Shown here piece by piece: positions 30,648 through 40,377 of a stretch of DNA of 64,000 nt. Source of the DNA: Methylobacter marinus A45 (lineage in GTDB: Bacteria > Pseudomonadota > Gammaproteobacteria > Methylococcales > Methylomonadaceae); the NCBI RefSeq assembly GCF_000383855.1, contig NZ_KB912877.1:440465-504464 (forward strand). Reading direction: 5' to 3'. How positions within the stretch are numbered: position 1 is the first letter of the stretch; the number at the start of each line of letters is the position of its first letter. Made by a program: the position numbers and the translations under genes. The notes under the pieces are model-generated. The model saw nothing but the letters and a program-made list of their open reading frames with translations. It was not told the DNA's origin and did not search any database.

Positions 30648-31793
30648 TCATGCCATCATGGCCAGATTACGCCCGGTCCGGCCATCAAAAAGATGGATGT
30701 CCTGACGCTTCAACTGCAACCTGAGCGTCTGGCCTTTGCTTACCTTGAGCGACGGATCAAGGCGGCCTACGAACATCGTTGTGCCTTTTTCCGGCATGGC
30801 GCTCAGATGCGGCAGAATCAAATCCCATTTTTCCGACCAGGCGATATCGAAATAAACGAACAGCTCGGCGCCCAGCCATTCGACCACATCGATACGCGCC
30901 TCAAAGGCCAGATCATGCGAGTGTCCCTGTCCGGCCGAACTGACCGCTTCGGGACGGAAACCGGCGATGACCAGCCCGTCTCCAGGCCGGCTTTTTTCCA
31001 ACCGGTCAGGCAGTACGGCTTCACCGAACGGCAGCGCCAGCCTCTTTCCTTCCAGTCGGGCCGGCACAAAGTTCATGCCCGGCGATCCGATAAAGCCGGC
31101 GACGAACAGATTGGCCGGCCTTTGATACAGCTCCCGGGGTGTGCCGACCTGCTGCACGACACCCTGGTTTAACACCGCCACGCGGTCGCCCAGCGTCATC
31201 GCCTCGGTCTGGTCATGAGTCACGTAAATCATCGTGGTGCCGAGCCGCTTCTGCAGGCGGCCGATTTCGGCGCGCATCTGCACGCGCAATCGCGCGTCGA
31301 GGTTGGAAAGCGGCTCGTCCAGCAAAAACGCCACGGGGTTGCGCACCAGGGCGCGCCCCATGGCCACGCGCTGGCGCTGGCCGCCGGACAAGCTGGCCGG
31401 CTTGCGCTCCAGCAAGGTGGTCAGTTCCAGAAGTGCCGCGGCATCCCAGACTTTTCGGGTGATTTCCGCCTTGGAGAGACCCGCCAGCCGCAGCGGGAAA
31501 CCGATATTCTCGCCCACCGTCATATGCGGATAAATCGCATAGCTCTGGAATACCATCGCCATATTGCGATTCTTGGGGTCCAGGTCATTGATGACCCGGC
31601 CGTCGACACGGATTTCCCCGGCACTGACCGAGTCCAGGCCGACGATCATGTTCAGCAGCGTCGATTTGCCGCAGCCGGACGGGCCGACCAGGATAAAGAA
31701 TTCGCCGTCGTGGATCGTGAAACTGGTGTTCCTTAACACCCGCGTGCCGTCGGCAAACTGCTTGCTGACATTGTCGAGAACGATTTCGGCCAT
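30648..31793 (-). CDS. ABC transporter ATPase, MalK/UgpC (CUT1) type
   Basis: This 381-aa ATPase has Walker A GPSGCGKST, signature LSGGQRQRVAMGRALVRNP, Walker B VAFLLDEPLSNLDARL and H-loop THDQTEAMTLGDR. A C-terminal ~130-residue TOBE/MOP regulatory domain follows (FRPEAVSS to IHLFDGRTGRNL), as in MalK, UgpC and SugC. It lies 8 bp after the permease gene and is the last gene of a four-gene sugar-type importer operon. Substrate unknown; di- or oligosaccharides or sugar alcohols are the usual cargo. Confidence 0.93.
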   Translation of the reverse strand: MAEIVLDNVSKQFADGTRVLRNTSFTIHDGEFFILVGPSGCGKSTLLNMIVGLDSVSAGEIRVDGRVINDLDPKNRNMAMVFQSYAIYPHMTVGENIGFPLRLAGLSKAEITRKVWDAAALLELTTLLERKPASLSGGQRQRVAMGRALVRNPVAFLLDEPLSNLDARLRVQMRAEIGRLQKRLGTTMIYVTHDQTEAMTLGDRVAVLNQGVVQQVGTPRELYQRPANLFVAGFIGSPGMNFVPARLEGKRLALPFGEAVLPDRLEKSRPGDGLVIAGFRPEAVSSAGQGHSHDLAFEARIDVVEWLGAELFVYFDIAWSEKWDLILPHLSAMPEKGTTMFVGRLDPSLKVSKGQTLRLQLKRQDIHLFDGRTGRNLAMMA

Positions 31794-31801
31794 TGCTCCT
31801 C

Positions 31802-32644
31802 CTAGCCTTTGACCGCGCCGGCGGTGAGTCCGGCAACGATACGCCGTTGAAATAACAGCACGATGACGATGATCGGCACGGTCACGACCACCGAGGCCGC
31901 GGCGATCGATCCGGTCGGCTGCTCGAACTGCGAACTGCCCGTGAAGAAGGCGATGGCCGCCGGCACCGTGCGCGCGTCATTCGTGGACGTCAGCGAGGTC
32001 GCGAACAGAAAGTCGTTCCAGGCGAAGATAAAAACCAGAATCGCGGCCGTAAACACGCCCGGCGCCGCCAACGGGGCAATGACATGGAAAAAGGCCTGAA
32101 ACGGTGTCGCGCCGTCGACGCGCGCGGCCTTGTCCAGATCCCAGGGAATCTCGCGGAAGAACGCCGACAAGGTCCAGATGGCTAGCGGCAGGGTGAAGGT
32201 CATGTAAGGAATAATCAACCCGGCCCAGGTATCGTAAAGCCCTATGCCGCGCCAGAGATTGAACAAGGGACCGATGATCGAAACGGGCGGAAACATCGAG
32301 ATGGCCAGCACGCCCGCCAGCACCAGCTTTTTGCCGGCAAACCGCAGGCGCACGATGGCATAGGCGGCAAACATCGCCAGCAAGATCGACAGCCCGGTCG
32401 CCAGCAGCGCGATGCCGAAGGAGTTCCACAAGGCCGCCGGAAACTGGGCATCCTCGAACACGGCCCGGTAATTATCGAAACTGATGCGGGCCGGGATCAG
32501 GCGCCGGTCGTTCAGATCGGCGGGCCATTTCAGCGACAGCGACAGAATCCACAGCACCGGAATCAGGGCGTATCCCAGGACCAGCAGGCCAAAACCGCTC
32601 CAAAGCAGCGCCTCCAGCCGGTTTTGTCTGTTATCCATCGTCAT
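31802..32644 (-). CDS. Sugar ABC transporter permease, MalG type
   Basis: This 280-aa inner-membrane permease has six helices. The EAA loop that docks on the ATPase reads [21 protein letters not shown]. The start [20 protein letters not shown] and the end [18 protein letters not shown] are typical of CUT1 MalG-type permeases. The start overlaps the previous permease by 4 nt. Confidence 0.93.
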   Translation of the reverse strand: MTMDNRQNRLEALLWSGFGLLVLGYALIPVLWILSLSLKWPADLNDRRLIPARISFDNYRAVFEDAQFPAALWNSFGIALLATGLSILLAMFAAYAIVRLRFAGKKLVLAGVLAISMFPPVSIIGPLFNLWRGIGLYDTWAGLIIPYMTFTLPLAIWTLSAFFREIPWDLDKAARVDGATPFQAFFHVIAPLAAPGVFTAAILVFIFAWNDFLFATSLTSTNDARTVPAAIAFFTGSSQFEQPTGSIAAASVVVTVPIIVIVLLFQRRIVAGLTAGAVKG

Positions 32645-33516
32645 TCTCCTTGCTGTCGCGTCAATGGCGTGCCGAAACCTTTAAGGAACAGCAAGGCGAT
32701 AATCAGCACGCCGATAAAGATCAGCACCGACACGGCCGATCCCAGCCCCAGGTTGAGCCTCGCTATCAGCACGTTATAGCCGACCAGGGACACGGTTTCG
32801 GTATTCCCGGCGCCGCGCGTCTGCACGTACACGGTATCGAAAATGCGGAAGGCATCCAGGGTCCGGAACAGCAGCGCGACCATGATCGTCGGTTTCATCA
32901 GCGGCAGCGTAACGTGCACGAACCGCTGCCAGGCCGAGGCGCCGTCGACGCGGGCGGCGCTGATCAGATCCCGCGGAATCAGCGTCAGCCCGGCCAGCAG
33001 CAGCAACGCCATGAACGGCGTCGTTTTCCAGATTTCGGTAAAAATGATCACGAAGAAGGCCGACCAGCGTTCGGTCAGCCAGGCGTTGTCGAGATTCAGC
33101 AGCGCGTTGACGAAGCCCGTGGTCGGATCGAAGGCGAATTTCCAGGCCAGCGCCGACACGACCGTGATCATGCCGTAGGGAATCAGGATCACGGTCCGGA
33201 TCGTGCGGCGGCCGAGCGTGGCCCTGAACATCAACAGCGCCAGCAGCATGCCCAGCACCAGTTCCACGGCCACCGAGCCGGCCGTGATGATCAACGTGTT
33301 CACCACTGATTTCCACCAGATTTCGGAGCTCAGCACGCTGACATAATTGTCCAGTCCGACGAATTGCCGGTGCTGCGGAAAGCGCAGGTCGTAGCGGAAC
33401 AATGACAGCCAGAACGCATACAGAATCGGGTAGGCCGTGACCAGCAGCATCGCCGTCACGGCCGGCGCGCACAACAGCCAGGCCAGACGCCGTTCGGCAT
33501 TGCCGCGCGCCTTCAA
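32641..33516 (-). CDS. Sugar ABC transporter permease, MalF type
   Basis: This 291-aa permease with six helices has the EAA loop [46 protein letters not shown] is the usual first helix. It partners with the MalG-type permease. Four-nt overlaps on both sides indicate one transcript. The periplasmic loop is short, unlike E. coli MalF, so the relatives are SugA/ThuF-type. Confidence 0.93.
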   Translation of the reverse strand: MKARGNAERRLAWLLCAPAVTAMLLVTAYPILYAFWLSLFRYDLRFPQHRQFVGLDNYVSVLSSEIWWKSVVNTLIITAGSVAVELVLGMLLALLMFRATLGRRTIRTVILIPYGMITVVSALAWKFAFDPTTGFVNALLNLDNAWLTERWSAFFVIIFTEIWKTTPFMALLLLAGLTLIPRDLISAARVDGASAWQRFVHVTLPLMKPTIMVALLFRTLDAFRIFDTVYVQTRGAGNTETVSLVGYNVLIARLNLGLGSAVSVLIFIGVLIIALLFLKGFGTPLTRQQGE

Positions 33517-34775
33517 AACAAGCCCTCCGATTTCAGCGCCCGGCCGACCGCCTCGCGCAACCGGACCGCATCGGCGTCGGGATCGATGTCCTTGAGCGGG
33601 TGCAGCGTGTGGCTGATGGCCAGGGAAAGATCATAATAAAACGGCGTTCGGGGCCGCTGCATGGCATCTTGCAGCGTCGCCAGCAAGGTATCGGCCATGG
33701 GAAACCGCGCCCTGACTTCTGGCGTCCGGTACAGCGCTTCGATGGTCGGTGGCAGACCGCCTTTTTGGGCGGCATTGATCTGATTGGGTTCCGAAGCCAG
33801 GCACCGGGCGGCCTCGAATGCCATGCCGGCATGCCGCGTATAGGCGCCGATGCCGAGGTTGATGCCGCCGATCGTTACCCGGCCCGGCAAGCCTTCCACA
33901 ACCGCCGGCCAGCGCATCCATCCCATCTGCCCGGCGACGGCCGGCGCATTCTGGCGGGCGCTGGGCCAGACATAGGAATAGTTCACCATGAACACAGGCT
34001 TGCCGGTTTCGAAGGCCAGTCGGCTTTGGTCTTCCCGCGCCGTGGACAGCGCCGGATCGGCCGCGGGCGAATTGCCGATTCGTTTCAGCAGTTCAAGCGC
34101 CCGCCGGGTCGGCACCGGTTCCAGGGAGACTTCGGTATCGTCATGATCCAGCACGGCGCCGCCCGCCGAAGCCAGCAGCGAGATAAAGAACACCGTCAGG
34201 CCCTCGTAGCGCTGCCCCTGCACCTGTAGCGCGCCGGGCACGTCGAAGGCCTCGGCGGCATCGATCAGCTCGTCCCAGGTAGCCGGCCTGTCCACCTTGT
34301 CCTTGCGGTACCAGAGCAGCTGGGCATTGGTCGTGAAAGGCACGGCCCAGAGCCGGCCCTGATAAACGGCGCTTTTAACGGCGGCCGGCAGCATGCCCAT
34401 TATGGCCTCGGCCGCTTGTGCCTCACGCCAGGGCAGAATCCAGCCGGCCTGGGCGAATTCGGCTGTCCAGATGACGTCCATGCCGACGATATCGATATCC
34501 CGGTCCCGGACCGCCAGGCGCCGGACCAGCTGCTCGCGCTGCTGATCGGCATCGGCCGGCAGCGGCGTGATCCTGATCCGGTAACGGCCATCGGCCCGTG
34601 CCGTGCACTGGCGAACGGCATCCCGGAAGGCACCGGATTTTTCGTCGAACACATACCAGTTCAAAACCGGCGGCCCCGTTTCCTCACGGCCGGAGCAGGC
34701 GCTTAACAGCAATGACAGCGCGATTGCTTGAAGCCATCTTGGATCAGCACAGATCATCAGCCTACGGTGTCGCAT
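33513..34775 (-). CDS. Extracellular solute-binding lipoprotein of a sugar ABC importer
   Basis: The 420-aa protein has a short signal peptide ending in the lipobox LLSAC (Cys at about residue 28), so it should be tethered to a membrane. The body is an SBP_bac_1/8-type solute-binding protein (VPFTTNAQLLWYRKDKVDRPATWDELI; GGLPPTIEALYRTPEVR). It is the first gene of the importer operon and overlaps the MalF-type gene by 4 nt. The ligand cannot be told; trehalose- or maltose-type binders are the nearest look-alikes. Confidence 0.9.
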   Translation of the reverse strand: MRHRRLMICADPRWLQAIALSLLLSACSGREETGPPVLNWYVFDEKSGAFRDAVRQCTARADGRYRIRITPLPADADQQREQLVRRLAVRDRDIDIVGMDVIWTAEFAQAGWILPWREAQAAEAIMGMLPAAVKSAVYQGRLWAVPFTTNAQLLWYRKDKVDRPATWDELIDAAEAFDVPGALQVQGQRYEGLTVFFISLLASAGGAVLDHDDTEVSLEPVPTRRALELLKRIGNSPAADPALSTAREDQSRLAFETGKPVFMVNYSYVWPSARQNAPAVAGQMGWMRWPAVVEGLPGRVTIGGINLGIGAYTRHAGMAFEAARCLASEPNQINAAQKGGLPPTIEALYRTPEVRARFPMADTLLATLQDAMQRPRTPFYYDLSLAISHTLHPLKDIDPDADAVRLREAVGRALKSEGLF

Positions 34776-35330
34776 CCTCTCTCTCCATTCGGCAATGGCG
34801 ACTGCAACCCATGAAATCAGCAGGCTAGAGCGGCAGCCGGATATTTGGATTCTTGTGTGTGAACTCTATCACATTTTCATAGGTTCAAATTGACGCAAAG
34901 CTCAACCCTTTATAGTTTTCAGCTAAAATTTCCCTTAAATTCAACTTAAATAAACAGGCCTACCGAAATACGGCGATCTCAATCGGCCGATCAAAAGGTA
35001 AGGAATTTTACGAAAGCGGTCGTTGCACTGCGGACATAAGGAATTGAAAAGGCACAGTTTTAATTATCAGTGCAAACCGGCATAAGTTGGATTATGCAGC
35101 GTATTCGATGCTTTGTTCATTGTTTTCTTTCCGGTTTTACCCTGTCAGCCAATACATTTCCAATGACTCTCGCCAAACCAGGCCCTTCCGTTTCAGGACC
35201 AGCGCAGCGGTAGAGATAGCGGACGCCGCTGGTCAATCATATCGCTACCTGGCCATGCCGATGTGACTGAGGATACAGGTTTTCAATCTATTTTTTTTAA
35301 TTAAAACAAAAAAGCAAAAAGGAGTTGTAT
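34776..35330. other. Gene-free gap upstream of a secreted protein
   Basis: No gene is seen in 555 bp. It separates the ABC operon (leftward) from the secreted-protein gene (rightward) and must contain both promoters. One imperfect hairpin, CCAGCG(C)...(C)GCTGG, lies near 35200-35235. No known regulatory motif was recognised. Confidence 0.35.
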
Positions 35331-36236
35331 ATGTTTAAAAATTTCATTATTTCACTCATTATTTTTATTACATCACTTTCGGCCTGGGCTGCTCCGCAGA
35401 CCTATAAAGTCACAGCAAGGGTTTCATCCGTATCTGAATATCTATCTGATGGCTTGCCGGCGCCACTGCAGATCGGTGATGAGATCAACATGACTTATGT
35501 GCTGGATGATGCAAAATCTCCCGACTATCAGGACGATTGGTATATCGCGTACAGCTTCAATGAAAACGAAGGTAGTGTGCAGATCAGTTGGTCAAACGTA
35601 ACGCTAAAAACCTCACTGTCTCAGTCGATGATTCATCATTTTGTCGGCTTTGACCCCAATAATGGCAACGGCGTCCAAACCTACCATGTGGGCGGCCTCG
35701 GTCCTTTTGAAAACAACGGTAATCCTGCTCCAGATGTTCGATTTATTGGACTCGACCTTCAACATCATAACGACGGCTCTCCATATCAAACTTATACGCC
35801 TTGGCTAACGCCTGATTTAAGCAAATTTGCCATGAGACGATTGTTTATCGACGCGAATGGATATTGGATTGATGCGGATGTGACCTCTATTGTGAATATA
35901 CAAGAACTAAACGGACCATTTGCGGTTTGGCCGGGACACGGCAATCTGCATATAAACCAGAGATTTGATGTGTTTGTTTCAGCACCGGAAGGTTACGATT
36001 TCATCGAATTCCTGACTGATTCAATGCCAATGTCGGAGCCGGAGTTTTTGCCAATCTTTTGTGAAATCCAGCCCAATTACTCGGGCATGACTGAAATCGA
36101 ATTTCTTTGCCGAGACCTGGACGCTGGCCGATTACATTTATTTCATGAAAATCATAGTGGCGTAACCATTCGTCTAAAAAACCTGTCAACCGGCCAATCG
36201 CTAGAGCGCGTAATGTACTGGCGGGTCTATCAGTGA
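35331..36236 (+). CDS. Secreted protein of unknown function
   Basis: From the ATG at 35331 (AGGAG Shine-Dalgarno 6 nt upstream; a TTG six bases earlier is too close) the product is 301 aa. A signal peptide runs MFKNFIISLIIFITSLSAWA, with likely cleavage at AWA-AP. The mature part is rich in Asn, Asp, Tyr and Thr and looks like beta-strand secreted protein. The N-terminal TYKVTARVSSVSEYL...IGDEINMTYVLDD stretch recalls the N-terminal domain of some PEP-CTERM proteins. No C-terminal PEP-CTERM or LPXTG tail is present. AT content is higher than in neighbouring genes. Function unrecognised. Confidence 0.75.
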   Translation: MFKNFIISLIIFITSLSAWAAPQTYKVTARVSSVSEYLSDGLPAPLQIGDEINMTYVLDDAKSPDYQDDWYIAYSFNENEGSVQISWSNVTLKTSLSQSMIHHFVGFDPNNGNGVQTYHVGGLGPFENNGNPAPDVRFIGLDLQHHNDGSPYQTYTPWLTPDLSKFAMRRLFIDANGYWIDADVTSIVNIQELNGPFAVWPGHGNLHINQRFDVFVSAPEGYDFIEFLTDSMPMSEPEFLPIFCEIQPNYSGMTEIEFLCRDLDAGRLHLFHENHSGVTIRLKNLSTGQSLERVMYWRVYQ

Positions 36237-36440
36237 CGCTACGGATAGCAATCCAGCCCAGAAAATGAATAATGGCCGCTATAACGGCGAAAATTCAACC
36301 CCAATAACTATCGCATCCAGTCGGGGTGCGCATCATTCGGCGCCCCGCGTGTATCCGGCCATGCGGTACGTTAGACCATGGGCCAACGATTTTCTAACTC
36401 AAATAATCGCGCAACCATACAGTCTAAAGAGGCAATCAAG

Positions 36441-36998
36441 ATGGCACAGGAACAGATAATCAATGGCGTAAACGTAGACCAGTTATTCAACACCATAGAA
36501 CAGATTAAGGAGAACCCCGAAATTGCCCAGTTCAAATTTCGTGCCGCCAACACCTGGGTCGACGGCACCCACAATCGTGCGACCGTCAAGGACTTCTATG
36601 GTGCTCTAAAGGAAGATGACTCGCGGGAACCATTGACTTTTGAGATAGACGAGCCCCCCGTTCTTTGCGGCCGGAACCTGGGCGCGAATCCCGTGGAATA
36701 TCTGCTCGTGGCCCTGTCCGGGTGTCTGACGACCAGCCTTGTCGCACATGCGGCGGCTCGGGGCATCGAAATCAAAAAAGTGGCCTCCCGATACGAGGGC
36801 GACCTGGACCTTAGCGGCTTTCTGGGCATATCGGAAGAGGTTCCCGTCGGTTATAAGAATATCCGGGTGTACTTCAAAATCGAGGCGGATATTACCGAGG
36901 ACCAGAAGGCGGAGCTCGTCAAGATGGCGCAAAAATATTCCCCGGTTTTCAACAGCATTGCCAAGCCGATACCGGTCTCCGTTCAGCTCGAAAAGTAA
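36441..36998 (+). CDS. OsmC family protein
   Basis: The 185-aa product matches the OsmC/Ohr superfamily, whose best-known members are thiol-dependent hydroperoxide reductases. The first cysteine lies in EPPVLCGRNLGANPVEYLLVALSGC, and the second in that same ALSGCLTTS helix start, the classical two-Cys arrangement. The ATG at 36441 has GAGG about 10 nt upstream; the upstream in-frame ATG at 36378 has none. Stand-alone gene. The N-terminal ~50 residues (VDQLFNTIEQIKENPE) are an extra helical segment seen in a subset of OsmC proteins. Confidence 0.88.
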   Translation: MAQEQIINGVNVDQLFNTIEQIKENPEIAQFKFRAANTWVDGTHNRATVKDFYGALKEDDSREPLTFEIDEPPVLCGRNLGANPVEYLLVALSGCLTTSLVAHAAARGIEIKKVASRYEGDLDLSGFLGISEEVPVGYKNIRVYFKIEADITEDQKAELVKMAQKYSPVFNSIAKPIPVSVQLEK

Positions 36999-37131
36999 TG
37001 AACATCCTGACCGGCATCGAGCGAAAAAATCCAGACCATCGTAGTGGCATAAATACGGAGGTTCCCATCTACCTCCAGCCCCGCCCGCCTCGTAATCTGT
37101 AAGCCCCGTTCAGTCGAAAAGAGCGCTCTTC

Positions 37132-38478
37132 ATGAAACTGCAACTGATCAAGATCCGCGACACTCTGAGCGACTCGTTCTGGTTTCTGCCGGCGCTGATG
37201 GCGCTGCTCGCGACCGGCGCGGCGCTCGGCAGCGTCGCCATCGATCATGCCCTCGGCAGCGATTGGGTGCAGGACATGGGCTGGGTATGGTCAGGCGGAG
37301 CCGATGGCGCGCGCAGCGTTTTGTCGGTCGTCGCCGGCTCCATCATGACTGTGGTTTCCATTGTGTTTTCGCTGACCGTGACGACGCTGGCGCAGACGTC
37401 ATCGCATTTCGGGCCGCGCGTGCTGCGCAATTTCACTTCCGACCGCGGCGTGCAATTCACGCTCGGCACGTATATCGCCACCTTTGTCTACTCCCTGCTG
37501 GTGCTGCGAACCGTGCGCACGGAGCACTCGGTCGAGGAATCGGCCTTCGTGCCATATCTCTCGGTGAATATCGGCATGCTGCTGGCGCTGACGTCTCTGG
37601 CGGTACTGATCTATTTCATTCACCATGTCTCGCAGAGCATTCAGGCCGAAAAGCTGATCGCCGATGTCGGCAGGGAGTTTCAAAAATTGCTGCCGGTCCT
37701 GTTTCCCGAAGAAATCGGGCAGCCGCAAAGCGAGGATGCGAATCCGCTTCAATTGCCTGACGAAAGCCAATGGCAAACCGCGCATATTGTGGCAGCATCC
37801 GAGAACGGCTATTTACAGGGCGTGGATGACGATCAGCTGATGAGTCTGGCGACCAGACACGACCTGATACTGAAACTGGTCAAGCGCCCCGGCGCTTTTA
37901 TAACCGGCGATGAACCGTTGTTGCGCGTGTTGCCGTCCTCGCACATGACCGATGACATCGAGGCCGATTTGCGTGCCTGCTTTAGCCTGGGCTCGCACCG
38001 CACACCGTATCAGGACGCGCTGTATGTGGTGCAGCAGTTGGTTGAAATCGCGGCCCACGCCCTTTCGCCGGGCATTAACGAACCCTTTACCGCCCTGACC
38101 TGCATCGACTGGCTGGGCGCGTCGTTGCGCGGCGTGGCAAAACGCGAACTACCAGTTCCCTTGCGCCAGGATGAAGACGGCCGGTTGCGCGTGATTGCCA
38201 GCGCGCTTGATTTCGAGGAATTGGTACACGCCGCTTTCGATCCGATTCGCCTTTACGGCGCCAGCAATCCCGATGTGATGCAGCGCCTGCTCGGAATCAT
38301 GATCGAAATAGCGCCTGATCTGCACCGTGACCTGGACCGCATCGCGTTAATGCAGCACGCCCGGCTCATCGGCGAGGATGCCGCGCAAATCATCAACGAA
38401 ACCGATCGGCGGCGCGTGGCCGATTGCCTGCAGAAGACCCTGCGCGCCCTGACAAAAAATCCTGCCAAGGAGGAATAA
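37132..38478 (+). CDS. DUF2254 membrane protein
   Basis: This 448-aa protein has four predicted helices in the first ~175 residues (WFLPALMALLATGAALGSVA; VVAGSIMTVVSIVFSLTVTTLAQTSSHFGPRVLRNF; YIATFVYSLLVLRTV; YLSVNIGMLLALTSLAVLIYFIHHVS). A large soluble C-terminal domain follows, with SPGINEPFTALTCIDWLG, a DUF2254 signature. The function of the family is unknown. The next gene starts 3 bp after the stop, so the two are co-transcribed. Confidence 0.9.
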   Translation: MKLQLIKIRDTLSDSFWFLPALMALLATGAALGSVAIDHALGSDWVQDMGWVWSGGADGARSVLSVVAGSIMTVVSIVFSLTVTTLAQTSSHFGPRVLRNFTSDRGVQFTLGTYIATFVYSLLVLRTVRTEHSVEESAFVPYLSVNIGMLLALTSLAVLIYFIHHVSQSIQAEKLIADVGREFQKLLPVLFPEEIGQPQSEDANPLQLPDESQWQTAHIVAASENGYLQGVDDDQLMSLATRHDLILKLVKRPGAFITGDEPLLRVLPSSHMTDDIEADLRACFSLGSHRTPYQDALYVVQQLVEIAAHALSPGINEPFTALTCIDWLGASLRGVAKRELPVPLRQDEDGRLRVIASALDFEELVHAAFDPIRLYGASNPDVMQRLLGIMIEIAPDLHRDLDRIALMQHARLIGEDAAQIINETDRRRVADCLQKTLRALTKNPAKEE

Positions 38479-38481
38479 ACC

Positions 38482-38997
38482 ATGTTTTTCAATGATTGGA
38501 CCGGCTTGCTGCGCGTCGTTATCGTCGGTATTCTGGCGTATCTGGCCCTGGTGTTTTTATTACGCATTTCAGGCAAGCGCACGCTGTCGAAGATGAACGC
38601 TTTCGACCTAATCGTGACGGTGGCGCTCGGCTCCACGCTGGCGACGGTGCTGTTGTCCAGAAACACCGCCCTCGCCGAGGGCATTGCCGCCTTCGCGCTA
38701 TTGATCGGCCTGCAATACATCATCACGTGGCTGTCGGTACGCTCGCAGCGCGTGGCGAAGCTGGTCAAAGCCGAGCCGTCGCTGCTGTTTTCCGGCGGAC
38801 ACTTTCTTCATGGGGCGCTGCGACGCGAGCGCGTCACTGAAGACGAAGTCCGCGCCGCCGTGCGCTCGCAGGGCATGCCGAGCATGGAATCCGTCGCCGC
38901 CGTTATACTGGAAACCGACGGCAGCCTGACCGTCCTGCAAAGTCAGGAAGGTCAGGCGCTTACATCACTAAAAGGTGTCTCGCAGCGCGGCGAGTGA
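38482..38997 (+). CDS. DUF421/YetF-like membrane protein
   Basis: This 171-aa protein has three N-terminal helices, then a cytoplasmic DUF421 domain (LLRISGKRTLSKMNAFDLIVTVALGSTLATVLL; VKAEPSLLFSGGHFLHGALRRERVTEDEVRAAVRSQG). This is the YetF/YcaP family, which is shorter in gammaproteobacteria than YetF of Bacillus. Function unknown; an envelope or membrane role is inferred. Coupled to the DUF2254 gene. Confidence 0.9.
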   Translation: MFFNDWTGLLRVVIVGILAYLALVFLLRISGKRTLSKMNAFDLIVTVALGSTLATVLLSRNTALAEGIAAFALLIGLQYIITWLSVRSQRVAKLVKAEPSLLFSGGHFLHGALRRERVTEDEVRAAVRSQGMPSMESVAAVILETDGSLTVLQSQEGQALTSLKGVSQRGE

Positions 38998-39026
38998 GCG
39001 GCCCGGCCTTTCGACACGGCAGACTT

Positions 39027-39860
39027 TCACGGTTTTCTGCCCTTTGGAATCCAGCCTAATAATTGCCGGATTTTGCGTTCGGTAATAAACGCCAGCGAAA
39101 ACAGTTGGATAAAATTTTCAGCTTCAATCAGATCCAGACCGATATGTTCAGGCACCAGCTCTTTTCGCGTGCCGAACATGCGGTCCCAGATCGATAGAAC
39201 AATGCCATAGTTACTGTCATGCTCCTTACGCAAGGTCGAATGATGCGCCCGATGAAGTGATGACGTAATAATGAATTTCGAAATCAGATCTTCCTTGGGC
39301 ACCCGGATATTGGCATGATGGAAGAATATGAACAATAGCTCGATAATCTCGATGGACAACACTAAATAGGCATTGACGCCAATGACGACAACAAATATCG
39401 ATTTATAGACGATTTCCAGCAATAAATCGATCACATGAAAGCGGAAGCCGGTGGACACATTAAAGCTCTTATCGCTGTGATGCACTTTATGAAACCGCCA
39501 CAGCCACTCATATTTATGGCTCGCCACGTGCCAAAGGTAAATGGCCAGATCAAAAAAAGCGAAAGCCAATAACCATTTCAGCGGACCATTTTCCATGCCG
39601 CTCAATAGTCCGTAAGACGCAAACTGTTGCGCGACAAGAAACAGTGATGAGGCCCTTAATACCGTCAAAACCAGATTGTTAAACAGAAACGCCTTGGTAT
39701 TGGTCACTATCGATTCTTTATAAGCCTTGGCGGAAAAGTGCCGGTAAGGTTTAATCTTCTCAACGACTAGCAACAAAACAAAAGCGAGGATAGCAAGACC
39801 AAACAAGGCTTCATTAAAAAGCAGGCCGCCGTCACCCTTGATATTTACCGCTGAATTCAT
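39027..39860 (-). CDS. Sterol desaturase / fatty acid hydroxylase family protein
   Basis: This 277-aa membrane-bound di-iron oxygenase has the histidine clusters HVASH, HKVHH and HRAHH in the order expected for the superfamily (PF04116), spread over four or five helices. Members hydroxylate or desaturate sterols, carotenoids or alkyl lipids. Some methanotrophs make sterols or hopanoids, but the substrate is not evident here. It is the last gene of a three-gene operon after LOV and SRPBCC genes, 21 bp from the LOV stop. Confidence 0.9.
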   Translation of the reverse strand: MNSAVNIKGDGGLLFNEALFGLAILAFVLLLVVEKIKPYRHFSAKAYKESIVTNTKAFLFNNLVLTVLRASSLFLVAQQFASYGLLSGMENGPLKWLLAFAFFDLAIYLWHVASHKYEWLWRFHKVHHSDKSFNVSTGFRFHVIDLLLEIVYKSIFVVVIGVNAYLVLSIEIIELLFIFFHHANIRVPKEDLISKFIITSSLHRAHHSTLRKEHDSNYGIVLSIWDRMFGTRKELVPEHIGLDLIEAENFIQLFSLAFITERKIRQLLGWIPKGRKP

Positions 39861-39881
39861 AAATTCACCTTCATAAAAACG

Positions 39882-40340
39882 TCATGATTTGTTAGGCGTG
39901 GCGTTTAATAAACCGGTCAAGGCTTTGATTTCATTGTCTGCGTCAACCTGACTGGTTATATCGTACTGGACACCCAGATAGTATATAACCCGCTGTTTTT
40001 TATCGAATAGCGGAATGATTTTTAAACGATTATGAAACAATGTGCCGTCTTTTTTATAGTTTCGTATGGTCACTTCAACAGCTTGATGATTTTTGATCGC
40101 TTCGGCAATTTGATAGCGCGCATCCTGATCTCTATCATCGCCTTGCAGAAATCGGCAATTATGGCCGATGATCTCCGCCTGGCTATAACCGGTTAAGCGT
40201 TCAAACGCCTTATTCGCATAAACGATCGGCATGTCATCCAGATCCGGATCGGCCAACGTTATGCCGTTAACACATTCATCCAAAATAGCGGACAGCACTT
40301 GCGGAATAAGCCCGCTGTCTTTTTCAACGATAAAAACCAT
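39882..40340 (-). CDS. Short LOV-domain photoreceptor
   Basis: The start with a GGAG Shine-Dalgarno 8 nt upstream gives 152 aa. Almost the whole protein is one PAS/LOV domain. The flavin-binding motif GHNCRFLQ contains the Cys that forms the blue-light adduct, followed by conserved Asn and Gln positions (FHNRLKIIPL; YYLGVQYDIT). A short C-terminal helix follows and there is no output domain, so it is a short LOV protein that may act by dimer rearrangement. It sits between a START-like lipid-binding gene and a di-iron lipid oxygenase gene on one transcript. Confidence 0.92.
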   Translation of the reverse strand: MVFIVEKDSGLIPQVLSAILDECVNGITLADPDLDDMPIVYANKAFERLTGYSQAEIIGHNCRFLQGDDRDQDARYQIAEAIKNHQAVEVTIRNYKKDGTLFHNRLKIIPLFDKKQRVIYYLGVQYDITSQVDADNEIKALTGLLNATPNKS

Positions 40341-40377
40341 GATTAAACTCCAGTATTTCTGATAACAGCCAGTCAAG

